Shown piece after piece: positions 1 through 9,025 of a DNA stretch of 64,000 bases. The DNA comes from an uncultured Bacteroidia bacterium (GTDB lineage Bacteria; Bacteroidota; Bacteroidia; Bacteroidales; F082), in NCBI GenBank assembly GCA_902774365.1, contig CACYHX010000006.1, positions 18,131 to 82,130 on the forward strand, given 5' to 3'. Position 1 is the stretch's first letter; each line of letters begins with the position of its first letter. The notes beneath the pieces are model-generated. The model saw nothing but the letters and a program-made list of their open reading frames with translations, was not told where the DNA came from and ran no database searches. The position numbers and the translations under genes were made by a program.

Positions 1-2978
1 ATCAGCAATCCCACTTCTCGCGAAACACTGCGAAGAATAGTGTTGTAATGCTCACTGACTCGTACTCGATACTCTTCAATTTTATCATTTTCAATAAATT
101 CTTGAAGATTTAGGGCAAATGCCAAATAATCCTCATCATATTGCGGTATGATGAAATGGAAGGTGTTGTTAATTCCGAAATGTGTGTTGAACGAGTTGAC
201 TGCCCGTTTCAACTCATCAGATTTCTGCCGTTTTTTATTGATGACACCGCGCATTTGCACTACTAAATCAGAGCAAGACATTGAAGACTGTGAGCGTGTG
301 TCATCCTGCAGGAACGAATCTGGCAGGATGTTTTCAACCTGACAAAGCTGTTCATATTGCTTCAAGCCATCAGTCATCATAGAAAGTGTGTCTTTTTGTG
401 ATTTCAACAATCCTTTATTTTCCGACAGTTCCGCTTCATAACGTTTTCGTTTGTCTTCGTATGATTGCCTGACTTGCGTTTCTTTGGATTCCAATTTCCG
501 TTTCTCCTCATGGAACTCCGTCTCGTGAGAAAACAGTTCCTCTTCATCCTTTTGATATTCTATGACATAGTGACGCTGACTGGCAATCTTATTCAGAACA
601 TCTTGCAACTTGGCGATGTCGCGACGGCACAACTCTATTGCGTTAGTGTCAGCTCCCTTGCCTTTTAGCTCGTCACGTTCTTGACGTTCCATCATTTGTC
701 TGCGCTCGTCATTATCTTTTTTTCTAGTAATTCTTTCATCGGCTTGCTTTTGACGGAAATCATCAAAACGTTTTTGCAATTCTTTCAGTATTGACTTGTA
801 TTCGCTTTCAGTAGCATTTAAGTCTTTGTCGCGTTTGGTCCTCTGTTGGGTGCGATTCGTGTTCTCTCGATCCAAACCGAGACGTGCCTCGTTATAGTCC
901 GCCGTTCGTTTCTCACGTTCAGTCTTAATCTGTTCTTCTTCCTTTCGTTCCAACTGATACAGTCGGGTTTCTGCATCCTTAATCTTCACGGGGATTTGCT
1001 CTACTTGAACTCTCAAATTGGTTTCCAGCTGCTGAAGTTCCGAAAGTTTTCCTTTGTAACTCTTACTGATAGACTCCAGCTCCTTTTCACATTGTTGCTG
1101 AAGGTCAAACCATTCTTTCTTTTTAATCGCAATGGCCTCTTTTTGCTGCTTTTGCAAGGAACGATACTCGTCAGGAGTTCGATGATGGACAGGTATAGCA
1201 TTCAGATTGAGGCTAATTCCAAAAAGGTTTCCATCAGTAGAAAGTTCGGGGTCCAATCCTTGGGCATAAAGCACTTGCTGTTCATCAACCACCTTGCCAA
1301 TGTTATCCTCCCAACCAGCTTTGTTTTGGGTCAGCCATTCATAGAGCGAACCTTTCCAACGAGCGAGCGTCTCTTCCGTCTTTGACAGTTCCTCTTGAAG
1401 CTGCGACAATTCTGCTTGTACAGTCTCCTGTTTTCTGGCAAACTCTATTTTTGTTTGCTCTTGTTTCATCTCGCCTTCACTTCGCATGGCTTTCAAATCA
1501 TTGCGAGCAACGACCAGTTGACTATTGAGTTCTTTTTCTTGAACATAAAGTTTGCTAATATCCTCCTTGCAGGCATCGATATCCTTCTGCATCGGATGCC
1601 AATATTGCAATTCCGACAAACGTTTGTCCGTGCGGTTACATTCCTCCTGCAAAACTGCCATCCGTTCATCAGAAGCGGCAAGCCATTCATTGTAGGCATC
1701 TTCGACAGCCTTTTTCCGTTTGTCGCGTGCTATCGCACCTTTGTCTCTTTCCGTCTGGATGACATCGCGCTGACGTTGTAATTCCTCTTTTTGGGCAAGC
1801 TCAAAAGTCTTCCATTCCTCGTCAATAGCGGCATAAAGCCTTTGGTATTTTTCCGTTACATCTCTATACTGCTCCTGAAGTGCTAATAACAGTTTTTCTT
1901 TCTGTGCTTTTTCCGATTGATATTTAGGCTCTTGCGCATCCAATGCGATAATATCTTGAATACGGATTTCTTCATACCGTTTGCGCTTCTTGCGTATATC
2001 ACCCAAGCGAACATCGCATGCACTTATCTTCTTGGTCAGCAGATCGTGTTCCTTCTCGAATTCCTGCTGTAAGTTGTCTAATTTCTCACGAATTTTTGTA
2101 AGTTTTTCCTCTAGTTTGTGAATTTCATCCTCAATGAACGGCATCTGCTCTCGAGTATGGCTAACAACAAAGTTCAACTGATGCCACGTCTGCTTCATGT
2201 CATACTCCAAAGCCACTAGCAGGCGGTAAGTCTCAATTACTTTGTTAGCCTTAGTGCGAACAACAACTTCACCATTTGAGTCCTTTTTGTACCAACAATC
2301 AATCTCATCGAACTCGCGTTCAAAGTCGGCCACCAGGTGCCGATAGTCCGACAGGCGGATGCTATCTTCCATGTCGGTCATTGACTGAATGATGGTATTT
2401 TTAACGAAGTCAGCATCCAACTTGCTATTCAAGAACACATTTTGAATGGATCGCGGTATGTTCTGATATTTTGAACTTTCCACAAGAGCATATTTGTCAA
2501 AGCGATGACTTCGGTCATGGGTGTTACCGAAGATGATGTTGCGATACTGCTCGTAGGTATCAATCTTGGCACTAATATCAATCTTGTTTCCTATGCGTTC
2601 GCGAATGCGAATCCAGTCGCTCTCCACTCGTCCGTCGCTGTCCACAAACCACTCTTTCTGATAAGGTGCATCAATAAAGCGAAACACAGCCTTCCCCTGA
2701 CTGCGGCTGAGAAGAATGCTATATGCCCCCAACTCTGTTTTCACTTCGTATACAATGTACGAGTTGCTAAAACGGAAATAGAACTCTTCGAATGATTTCT
2801 GCCCTTGTTGGATACCTAAACGCATCTTATCAGCATTGTAGAAAAACAGCAACGCCCGAAGCACGGTACTCTTTCCCACGCCCTGAGTACCTGCAAAATG
2901 AACGTTGCCATCGAGCATTACTTCTGCGTAAGGGATGTTGGCACTATTCAGGAATATGATTTTGTTCAAGTGTCTCAT
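1..2978 (-). CDS. jetC: Wadjet JetC-like SMC ATPase, 3' end outside window
   Basis: SMC/MukB-like ATPase, the motor of Wadjet systems, which restrict plasmids by recognising and cleaving closed circular DNA. The reading frame is open from ATG at 2978 to the window edge (about 992 codons). The N-terminal head has a Walker A motif, GTQGVGKST at residues 30-38. Most of the rest is rich in Glu, Lys, Gln and Arg, as in a long coiled coil. The C-terminal head with the ABC signature and Walker B should lie beyond position 1, as should the nuclease gene jetD. The start is 17 bp after the stop of the AlbA-type gene and follows a weak purine-rich stretch, so co-transcription with jetA and jetB is likely. 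Identity rests on the Walker head, the coiled coil and the jetA/jetB neighbours; the Wadjet subtype cannot be set here. Confidence 0.85.
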   Translation of the reverse strand, partial: MRHLNKIIFLNSANIPYAEVMLDGNVHFAGTQGVGKSTVLRALLFFYNADKMRLGIQQGQKSFEEFYFRFSNSYIVYEVKTELGAYSILLSRSQGKAVFRFIDAPYQKEWFVDSDGRVESDWIRIRERIGNKIDISAKIDTYEQYRNIIFGNTHDRSHRFDKYALVESSKYQNIPRSIQNVFLNSKLDADFVKNTIIQSMTDMEDSIRLSDYRHLVADFEREFDEIDCWYKKDSNGEVVVRTKANKVIETYRLLVALEYDMKQTWHQLNFVVSHTREQMPFIEDEIHKLEEKLTKIREKLDNLQQEFEKEHDLLTKKISACDVRLGDIRKKRKRYEEIRIQDIIALDAQEPKYQSEKAQKEKLLLALQEQYRDVTEKYQRLYAAIDEEWKTFELAQKEELQRQRDVIQTERDKGAIARDKRKKAVEDAYNEWLAASDERMAVLQEECNRTDKRLSELQYWHPMQKDIDACKEDISKLYVQEKELNSQLVVARNDLKAMRSEGEMKQEQTKIEFARKQETVQAELSQLQEELSKTEETLARWKGSLYEWLTQNKAGWEDNIGKVVDEQQVLYAQGLDPELSTDGNLFGISLNLNAIPVHHRTPDEYRSLQKQQKEAIAIKKKEWFDLQQQCEKELESISKSYKGKLSELQQLETNLRVQVEQIPVKIKDAETRLYQLERKEEEQIKTEREKRTADYNEARLGLDRENTNRTQQRTKRDKDLNATESEYKSILKELQKRFDDFRQKQADERITRKKDNDERRQMMERQERDELKGKGADTNAIELCRRDIAKLQDVLNKIASQRHYVIEYQKDEEELFSHETEFHEEKRKLESKETQVRQSYEDKRKRYEAELSENKGLLKSQKDTLSMMTDGLKQYEQLCQVENILPDSFLQDDTRSQSSMSCSDLVVQMRGVINKKRQKSDELKRAVNSFNTHFGINNTFHFIIPQYDEDYLAFALNLQEFIENDKIEEYRVRVSEHYNTILRSVSREVGLL

Positions 2979-2995
2979 AGTTCGGTGATTTCTTT

Positions 2996-4540
2996 CTAGT
3001 TTTCTATTACTTCCCAATAGCCACGACCACCAGTAGCAGGCCCTATTCTGCGAATGAAATTCTCGTTTTGCATCTCTCGTAGTATTTTCTTAATGGTTGT
3101 GTGACCCAATTGTAATGCTACTTCTAATTGAGGAATAGTTATGTTTCTATCTTCCTTGATAATACGAAGAATTTGAATGGCTTTTTCGGGCCACTTTTCG
3201 GGCCACTTTTCGGGCCACTTTTCGGGTATCGGGTCATCTTTGATGCTATCTTTTTGGCCTTTCTTTGATTGAATAGAACCGTCTTCCTTCGTCTCAATCG
3301 ACAACACGAGCTTCACCTGTAGCAATTCACGTTGTTCAATAAGATCGGGTTTCAGCCAGTGTTTCTCGTTCCATGCGCTTAGGATCAGCGGAAAGCCCGA
3401 ACCAAGGTTCTCTCCGAAGCCTATCATACGAAACATGTTCTGGATTCGCTGGTTACGTGCTCTCGTTTCCTCGCCTGCATAAATTTGCTCAACAGGAAGC
3501 CTCAAAAGACCTGGATTCGTGAACACAAACTTGTCGTCGTATTTCTCCACCTTCAACACACTGTTCAACATCAGGTCGGCGTGAATGATGCAATTCGTCA
3601 TCGCTTCGCGCACAGCTTTGTGTTGCGGTGTGTCATCATCGCGCACCATTCCTTCCATCTTGAAAGGACGAGGCAATTCCCTCGTCAATTTAGGCAACAC
3701 CATCGTGACAAAATTGAACAAGTTGTTTTCCCACATACCATCGTAAGTCAGTCGGTCGCTATAGCGTTGGTCGCCTATTAAGTGCGATTTATCGATATAG
3801 TCAAGTCTAAGATTGTCGAATCGGTCACGTATAGGCAATCCCTTGCCAAACATTAGCAATCCAGCCATATTCAAGCATTCCATACCACTTTCACGATCTA
3901 ATGTAAAACCTCCCATTTGGCGCAGAAACTCAGTGTGGTCAAGACTATTGAACGGATGGTCCGGAAGTCTACTATGAAAATGATTACGGTATCTCTCCAG
4001 CGTTGGGATATCGATGTCGTCCATCGTATAATGCTTCAAGAATAAGCGATCGTTGCCTTCTGGGTTGGCATCGCGCATCATCATAGTGAGCATTTCTTTC
4101 GGGCAATGATAATCACCTTCGTGATTACGAATATATGTGCCATTTATCGGATTATTGTTGATATAGACAGGCCGGGTGTTATAATCGGCACGCGGCAAGT
4201 TAATTGCCACTACTTTTTTCCCGTCCATCTCTACAACTTCCACATCTTCATCCTTCAAAAGATTCATACTCACTTTCTCAGGATTGTTTACAACATTCCA
4301 AATGTCCTTGCGAATCTTTTCTGCATCATTCACACCAATTATTGTGAAACGCTTGGTAACGTCCTTTTCTTTCAAATCCTCATGTACACCCAAAAGAATT
4401 AGCCCTCCGTATGTGTTGGCAAACGCCGAATACGTTTTCCACATATCAATTGGAACATTCGATTGAGCCTTCTTGCATTCAAGCGTCACTCGCTCCCCTT
4501 TTAACAAAGCAGCTTTTATCGTTTTTTCGTCTATATCCAT
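2996..4540 (-). CDS. Schlafen/AlbA_2-type ATP-binding protein inside the Wadjet operon
   Basis: 514 aa. The N-terminal part (about residues 14-150) fits an AlbA_2/Schlafen-like domain, with the typical 'AFANTYGGLILLGV' stretch. Residues about 300-420 fit the RecG-like HATPase_c_4 domain, with 'REAMTNCIIHAD' and 'GFGENLGSGFPL'. A linker follows with a tetrapeptide repeat (PEKW, three and a half copies), then a C-terminal winged helix of about 60 residues. The family is widespread, and its members are usually called transcriptional regulators or ATP-binding proteins; their role is poorly known. Here it lies between jetB (35 bp gap) and jetC (17 bp gap) on the same strand, so it should be made with the defence proteins. 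It may regulate the operon or act as an added effector. Neither role is shown by the sequence. Confidence 0.85.
   Translation of the reverse strand: MDIDEKTIKAALLKGERVTLECKKAQSNVPIDMWKTYSAFANTYGGLILLGVHEDLKEKDVTKRFTIIGVNDAEKIRKDIWNVVNNPEKVSMNLLKDEDVEVVEMDGKKVVAINLPRADYNTRPVYINNNPINGTYIRNHEGDYHCPKEMLTMMMRDANPEGNDRLFLKHYTMDDIDIPTLERYRNHFHSRLPDHPFNSLDHTEFLRQMGGFTLDRESGMECLNMAGLLMFGKGLPIRDRFDNLRLDYIDKSHLIGDQRYSDRLTYDGMWENNLFNFVTMVLPKLTRELPRPFKMEGMVRDDDTPQHKAVREAMTNCIIHADLMLNSVLKVEKYDDKFVFTNPGLLRLPVEQIYAGEETRARNQRIQNMFRMIGFGENLGSGFPLILSAWNEKHWLKPDLIEQRELLQVKLVLSIETKEDGSIQSKKGQKDSIKDDPIPEKWPEKWPEKWPEKAIQILRIIKEDRNITIPQLEVALQLGHTTIKKILREMQNENFIRRIGPATGGRGYWEVIEN
3183..3226. repeat. 12-bp tandem repeat coding a PEKW linker
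   Basis: The unit ttttcgggccac occurs three times exactly and once in part (8 bp). Each unit adds four residues (Pro, Glu, Lys, Trp on the minus strand) to the linker before the C-terminal winged helix of the AlbA-type protein. Since the unit is a multiple of three, slippage would change linker length without breaking the frame. Confidence 0.95.
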
Positions 4541-4575
4541 ATTGTCTTACATTATCATTGCTATTGCTATTAATC

Positions 4576-5130
4576 TTATACTTCTTGGATTTCTTCTTCG
4601 TTGTATATCGTAATCAGATTCACCAACTCTTCAGCATAGCGGAAAGCTGCGGTTACCTTATAGGTGCCATCCTCCTCATTGACAATCTCAGCAAAGCCCA
4701 TTCCTGTCAACTCACTTATGAGCTTGTCTACAATCTCTTGGTTGGTGTTTTGTTTGCGGAACAGCTTGCGAGCTTTGTCGCGCAACTCCACATCAAGGTT
4801 AATTCGCTCTAAAATGTGCGTGCTACGGAACTGGAAACCGGTGGAAAATGCAATCTCATATGTCTTCAAGAAATCTAAAATGTCCACCCACATGGCAAAA
4901 CTTTGCAGTTTTTGCTCAATGTTCAACTTTCCTTCTTGAGTGCGAGAGAAATAGTAATAACCATCGCCAGCTTCAAGACGCAAACCCAACTCGAGGAAAT
5001 AGACCTCATAATCAGTGAAGTTCTCCTCTATATCATCATATAGGTGTTTCACCTCCAAATCCGTACTGTCAACGGAAAGAAAGGCACCTTTACTCAGTAG
5101 TTCATAAATTCGTTGTGTGTTAGCTCGCAT
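4576..5130 (-). CDS. jetB: Wadjet JetB-like protein (DUF4194, MksE/KITE type)
   Basis: 184 aa, the usual size for JetB. It is a winged-helix KITE-type subunit that bridges the JetA kleisin and the JetC ATPase. The N-terminal half carries the family-like stretch 'LLSKGAFLSVDS' and the conserved 'GDGYYYFSR' near residues 55-63. The C-terminal half is an alpha/beta winged helix. Its ATG lies inside the end of jetA: the two frames overlap by 11 bp (5120-5130), which points to translational coupling and fixed stoichiometry. The next gene downstream is the AlbA-type gene rather than jetC, which departs from the standard jetABCD order. The call rests on size, conserved motifs and jetA/jetC context. 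Confidence 0.85.
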   Translation of the reverse strand: MRANTQRIYELLSKGAFLSVDSTDLEVKHLYDDIEENFTDYEVYFLELGLRLEAGDGYYYFSRTQEGKLNIEQKLQSFAMWVDILDFLKTYEIAFSTGFQFRSTHILERINLDVELRDKARKLFRKQNTNQEIVDKLISELTGMGFAEIVNEEDGTYKVTAAFRYAEELVNLITIYNEEEIQEV

Positions 5131-6319
5131 ATATCAGTGCATATTCTATTTTGTCATATTGTTCATAATCGTCTGTAATCCGAAGTTCTTCGCTATGTAG
5201 CGTGGCCATCTGGCAATACAAGTTAATATAGTCACCAAGCGTGTGTTGCTGTTTGTACGAATAGTCCTTGATAAAAGCAAAGAGATGGTTACCTTGAGCC
5301 TTGAAAGCATTCCATAACTCGGTCATATTGACGGCATTCACTTCCTCGATACTATCGTGCATATAGGTCTCATCCAGCGGATCAGCCTCAGTCCGCGCCA
5401 ACCTTCGTACAATGGTTCGTCCCGCTATTTTACGGATAATACTATAGGCTTCCTCGCTACTCCTCAACATGTCAAGCGAAAGGAAAATACGATTGTAGGG
5501 GCGTTTCTCCATCCACAGAGGATTCTTACCTTCAATTACCCGAACAATATTTGTCTCCTCGCGCCACGTCAGTTGGTCTTTCAGATATTTGAGCTTACGG
5601 ATCTTTTTGAACAACAAACTCTGTTGCTCTATTTGGTTGATGTAATCAATAATTTGATGCTCAATTTCTAGTAAGTTGTGGTCTGCTTCAGTGAAATCAT
5701 TCCGCACATCCATTGTGGTACGTTGCATCTCTGGGTCAGCTGCCATTTTAAAGAATACCACCTCACCTTCCATCATCATCTCGCATTCCTTAATCAACAC
5801 TTTGATACTTTTCCGTTTCTCATCCAGATTTGCCAAACGCGATTTCTTGATTTTGTAATTGGGCTCTTGTTTGTATGCCGTATCAACATTGCGTTTCAGA
5901 TCAATGATGTTTTTCAGCGTCCGCAAACCAATTCTACGTAATGTTTTACGCACATTACTTAGATATTGATTTTTCCGATTTTCATTGGTCTCTTGAAGAT
6001 AGTAGTTGATATTCTCTTTGAGTGAATCCAAGTATTCTTTGACACTTGAAACGCTAATCTCCTCATTCATGTCAAGCACCTCCTCAAAAAACTGGACATA
6101 CACATCTTCCATTTCCAAAAAATCGCCGTTTTCATGAATTACACCATGATCAATTAAATACTGTATTCGTTCTCGCCGATAATCTACGACCTCCATAGCA
6201 ATGACTGTGCGGTAAGCAAGCGATTTGCGCCGTTCAAACATATCGCGGAACAAAGTTTTTTCCCTGTCAAGAACCTTTACCAATTCTTCTATCGTGCGGA
6301 AATGGGAGAGCGTTTCCAT
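5120..6319 (-). CDS. jetA: Wadjet JetA-like kleisin subunit (MukF/MksF type)
   Basis: 399 aa. The N-terminal region (residues 1-90) looks like a winged-helix dimerisation domain. It is followed by long charged helices (about 90-260) and a C-terminal region rich in Tyr and Leu, as in MukF/MksF-like kleisins. JetA links the two JetC heads and binds JetB. It is the first gene of the operon: ATG at 6319 lies 24 bp after a possible -7 box at 6343-6350, and the upstream sigma-factor gene ends 73 bp away. The coding sequence looks AT-richer than the acyl-CoA synthetase region to the right, which fits horizontal gain. No catalytic residues are expected in this subunit. Confidence 0.82.
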   Translation of the reverse strand: METLSHFRTIEELVKVLDREKTLFRDMFERRKSLAYRTVIAMEVVDYRRERIQYLIDHGVIHENGDFLEMEDVYVQFFEEVLDMNEEISVSSVKEYLDSLKENINYYLQETNENRKNQYLSNVRKTLRRIGLRTLKNIIDLKRNVDTAYKQEPNYKIKKSRLANLDEKRKSIKVLIKECEMMMEGEVVFFKMAADPEMQRTTMDVRNDFTEADHNLLEIEHQIIDYINQIEQQSLLFKKIRKLKYLKDQLTWREETNIVRVIEGKNPLWMEKRPYNRIFLSLDMLRSSEEAYSIIRKIAGRTIVRRLARTEADPLDETYMHDSIEEVNAVNMTELWNAFKAQGNHLFAFIKDYSYKQQHTLGDYINLYCQMATLHSEELRITDDYEQYDKIEYALIYAS

Positions 6320-6342
6320 AACAAATCAAACCATTCAACATG

Positions 6343-6350
6343 CAAAAATA
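6343..6350 (-). promoter_or_regulatory. Possible -7 box for the jetA operon
   Basis: The minus strand reads TATTTTTG, matching the Bacteroidota -7 consensus TAnnTTTG, 24 bp before the jetA ATG. It would allow the operon to be transcribed apart from the sigma-factor gene. Confidence 0.45.
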
Positions 6351-6392
6351 CTCAAAAAGGATAAAATAACAAAAGAAAAAGCGGTCTCTAAT

Positions 6393-7280
6393 TCAAACAA
6401 TCAGGAACCGATTCAGCATGTTCCAAAAAGCCTCTACGGAGAGCGTAGAATAAGGTGATTCGGCTTCATGCATCATGTCTCCAGTGGTGAGGTAATGATT
6501 TTGGCGTAACTGTTTGACGGCATCAGCACATGGTAATGAGTCAATGGCCTGACAATAGTAGCCCAAAAGCGTGGGATAAAGATGAAGGAAGTCATCATAA
6601 ATGCGCTTTGCCATCTGCTGGTGCTTTTCGTCAAGATGGAAATGCTCACCTCGTAACAAATCGGAGCGGTATTGAGCCAAATTGCACTTCATACGATGAA
6701 CAGTCACGCGGTATGAAACATCGGTCATTCCGAGTGCTTTGGCCACATCTTCATTAGGCATTGCTTTCTGTTTATTAAGCATCGTAAGCATGGATCGGAG
6801 AAAAATAAAACCATCACGGAGTGAAAGTTTTTGATGGGCATAGGCCAACAAGTCCGAGGCTATGGAGAGCTTATGTTCATCGGTCAGCATGGAAGAATAA
6901 GCATCAATATCGACGGCGCTTTCTTTAGGGAGTTCCACATGGGAGGCTTGCCACTCTTTGGCTGCACGCACACTAAGATAATTACGGAAAGTGTTGAGCA
7001 CCCATGACTCAAAAGACTCCCGCTTCTCAATACCCCGAAACGATTGATATGTCTGTTGATCATGTCCCTCTTTTCCATCACGCAAATAAAAGAAGAAATC
7101 GTCAACAACGTCTTCAAAGTCATCCAACAACCGATGCTCATAAACTTCAAACCTTTGCCTTAACTTGTAATAAAGACAATCATGCAACAAATGGTACATC
7201 GCTTCGTCAGCCTGTTTACCTCCATCAAGAATGACGTCAAGAGCTACAATACTATTCTTTTCCTTAGTTTGGGTTTCCAT
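6393..7280 (-). CDS. Sigma-70 family (ECF-like) RNA polymerase sigma factor
   Basis: 295 aa. Residues about 25-110 match sigma region 2: 'DDFEDVVDDFFFYL' and 'FESWVLNTFRNYL' correspond to the core-binding and -10-binding helices. Residues about 170-215 match region 4, with a helix-turn-helix around 'NEDVAKALGMTDVSYRVTVHR'. The last 80 residues are outside the usual domains, so the protein is longer than a plain ECF factor (about 180-200 aa). No anti-sigma gene lies beside it. It is transcribed toward the jet operon with a 73-bp gap, so it could control or be co-transcribed with it; the separate box before jetA argues that the operon can run alone. The start ATG lies only 4 bp from a promoter-like box, so the true 5' end is uncertain. 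Confidence 0.75.
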   Translation of the reverse strand: METQTKEKNSIVALDVILDGGKQADEAMYHLLHDCLYYKLRQRFEVYEHRLLDDFEDVVDDFFFYLRDGKEGHDQQTYQSFRGIEKRESFESWVLNTFRNYLSVRAAKEWQASHVELPKESAVDIDAYSSMLTDEHKLSIASDLLAYAHQKLSLRDGFIFLRSMLTMLNKQKAMPNEDVAKALGMTDVSYRVTVHRMKCNLAQYRSDLLRGEHFHLDEKHQQMAKRIYDDFLHLYPTLLGYYCQAIDSLPCADAVKQLRQNHYLTTGDMMHEAESPYSTLSVEAFWNMLNRFLIV

Positions 7281-7324
7281 ATCGCAAAAGTACGCACTAA
7301 TTTTATCCCAAACAAAACATTTCC

Positions 7325-7332
7325 TATCTTTG
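7325..7332 (+). promoter_or_regulatory. Promoter -7 box of the acyl-CoA synthetase gene
   Basis: TATCTTTG matches the phylum consensus exactly. A T-rich -33 region (7301-7304) lies 20 bp upstream and the start codon 27 bp downstream. The region is divergent from the sigma gene. Confidence 0.6.
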
Positions 7333-7359
7333 CATTTTTATAACTTCAATTTTTATACT

Positions 7360-9021
7360 ATGACTACAACGAAACCTTTAGCACCCACTAAGCATTTCTT
7401 TGAATACTTCAATGAGAACCTCCCAAAGAACTGGGACGAACCCGCTTTGACCGACTACGACGACGTCACAAGCTATACCTATGGCGAGATGGGCGCCAAG
7501 ATGATGCAGGTGCAGGCCATGCTCGAAGTGGCAGGGCTGAAGGCTGGCGACAAGATTGCCATCTGCTCGAAGAACTGCGCCAACTGGGCCATTGCCTTCC
7601 TGGCCATCGCCGCCAACCGTGGCGTGGTGGTGTCGATCATGGATGCCTTCGTCGAGAGCGACATCGAGAACCTCGTCACCCACTCCGACGCCAAGGCCAT
7701 CTTCGTCGGTCCCGCCGTGTGGAAACGCCTCCACCCCGAGAAGATGCCCAACATCCAAATCGCCATCGGGACGGAGCAGTTCCGCGTTCTATATACCAAA
7801 GACGAGCAACTGAACACGGTGAAAGAGGACGCCGAAAAGCTGTTCAACAAGAGATACCCCAATGGCTTCACCAAGGCCGATGTCAACCTGCCCACCGACA
7901 ACCTCGACGAGCTGATGATCATCAACTACACCTCGGGCACCACCAGCGCGCCTAAAGGCGTCATGCTTTCGTATCGTGCCATCTCCGCCAACGTGCAATA
8001 CAGCCAAGAGACCATCCCCAACCATGCCGGCTGGACCGAGGTGTGCATGCTGCCCCTCTCCCACATGTTCGGCATGACCATCGAGTTCCTCTACCAGATT
8101 GCGGGCGGTTGCCATGTGTATTTCCTGAGCAAGACCCCTTCACCTACCATCCTGCTGAAGGCTTACAAAGAGACCAAACCCTATATGATCCTCACCGTGC
8201 CCTTGGTGCTCGAGAAAATCTTCAAGGCGAAGATTTTCCCCGCCTTGAACAAACCTATGGTGAAATTCCTGTGGCACACACCTCTGCTCTGCAAAATCGT
8301 GGAGAAGACCATCTACAAGCAACTGATGGAAGCCTTTGGCGGCAACCTCATCTGGCTCATCACGGGTGGCGCCGCCATCAACGCGGAGGTGGAGAAGGTG
8401 TTCCGCCGCATCAAGTTCCCCTTCGTGGTGGGCTATGGCATGACCGAGGCCGGGCCTCTCATCTGCTACGAGCACTGGTACAATGAAGTGATAGGCTGCT
8501 GTGGCTCTTGCGTCACCCGCAACGAGCTGAAGATCGACTCGCCCGACCCAGAGAATGTGGTGGGCGAGATCCTCTTCCGCGGCGAGCATGTGATGATGGG
8601 CTATTACAAGAACGAAGAGGCCACCCGCGCCGCCATCGACGAAGAAGGCTGGCTGCATACAGGCGACCTCGGCACCATGAACAAAAAGGGCTTGCTGTTC
8701 ATCAAGGGTCGTTCCAAGGCCATGATTCTGAGCTCCAACGGCCAGAACATCTATCCCGAAGAGATCGAAGACAAGGTGAACAACCTGCCTGGCGTAGTCG
8801 AGAGTCTTGTGGTGGGTCGTCAAGGCAAAATCGTCGCCTTGGTCTATCCCGACGAGAAATACGACCTGCAAGACAAGAGCATGGAAGAGCTGATGAACGA
8901 AAACCTCGCCACATTGAACGCCATGCTGCCCGCATACTCAAAGGTGTCTTCCATCGTCCTCGTTGACAAGGAGTTTGAGAAGACACCCAAGCGTAGTATC
9001 AGAAGATTCCTGTACTCGTAA
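7360..9021 (+). CDS. AMP-forming long-chain acyl-CoA synthetase
   Basis: 553 aa, ANL superfamily. It should activate fatty acids with ATP and CoA. The P-loop-like motif 'TSGTTSAPKG' lies at residues 191-200. 'GYGMTEAGPL' and the hinge 'HTGDLGTMNKKG' are present, then 'GQNIYPEEIE' as in FadD-like enzymes. The protein is shorter than eukaryote-like 600-aa forms. I chose ATG 7360 because the frame upstream of it covers the promoter and because the protein then begins as its relatives do. Codon use is GC-rich, in contrast to the jet block. The gene is alone on this strand; the next gene converges on it with a 4-bp gap. Confidence 0.93.
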   Translation: MTTTKPLAPTKHFFEYFNENLPKNWDEPALTDYDDVTSYTYGEMGAKMMQVQAMLEVAGLKAGDKIAICSKNCANWAIAFLAIAANRGVVVSIMDAFVESDIENLVTHSDAKAIFVGPAVWKRLHPEKMPNIQIAIGTEQFRVLYTKDEQLNTVKEDAEKLFNKRYPNGFTKADVNLPTDNLDELMIINYTSGTTSAPKGVMLSYRAISANVQYSQETIPNHAGWTEVCMLPLSHMFGMTIEFLYQIAGGCHVYFLSKTPSPTILLKAYKETKPYMILTVPLVLEKIFKAKIFPALNKPMVKFLWHTPLLCKIVEKTIYKQLMEAFGGNLIWLITGGAAINAEVEKVFRRIKFPFVVGYGMTEAGPLICYEHWYNEVIGCCGSCVTRNELKIDSPDPENVVGEILFRGEHVMMGYYKNEEATRAAIDEEGWLHTGDLGTMNKKGLLFIKGRSKAMILSSNGQNIYPEEIEDKVNNLPGVVESLVVGRQGKIVALVYPDEKYDLQDKSMEELMNENLATLNAMLPAYSKVSSIVLVDKEFEKTPKRSIRRFLYS

Positions 9022-9025
9022 AGCT

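Noticed and set aside
846-1385. A 179-aa plus-strand frame in the first 3 kb
   Set aside because: It is antisense to the jetC coiled-coil frame, which is continuous and carries a real Walker A motif.
7285-7292. A TACTTTTG box on the minus strand before the sigma-factor gene
   Set aside because: It lies only 4 bp from the start codon, which would leave almost no leader; it could be chance or mean that the start is wrong.
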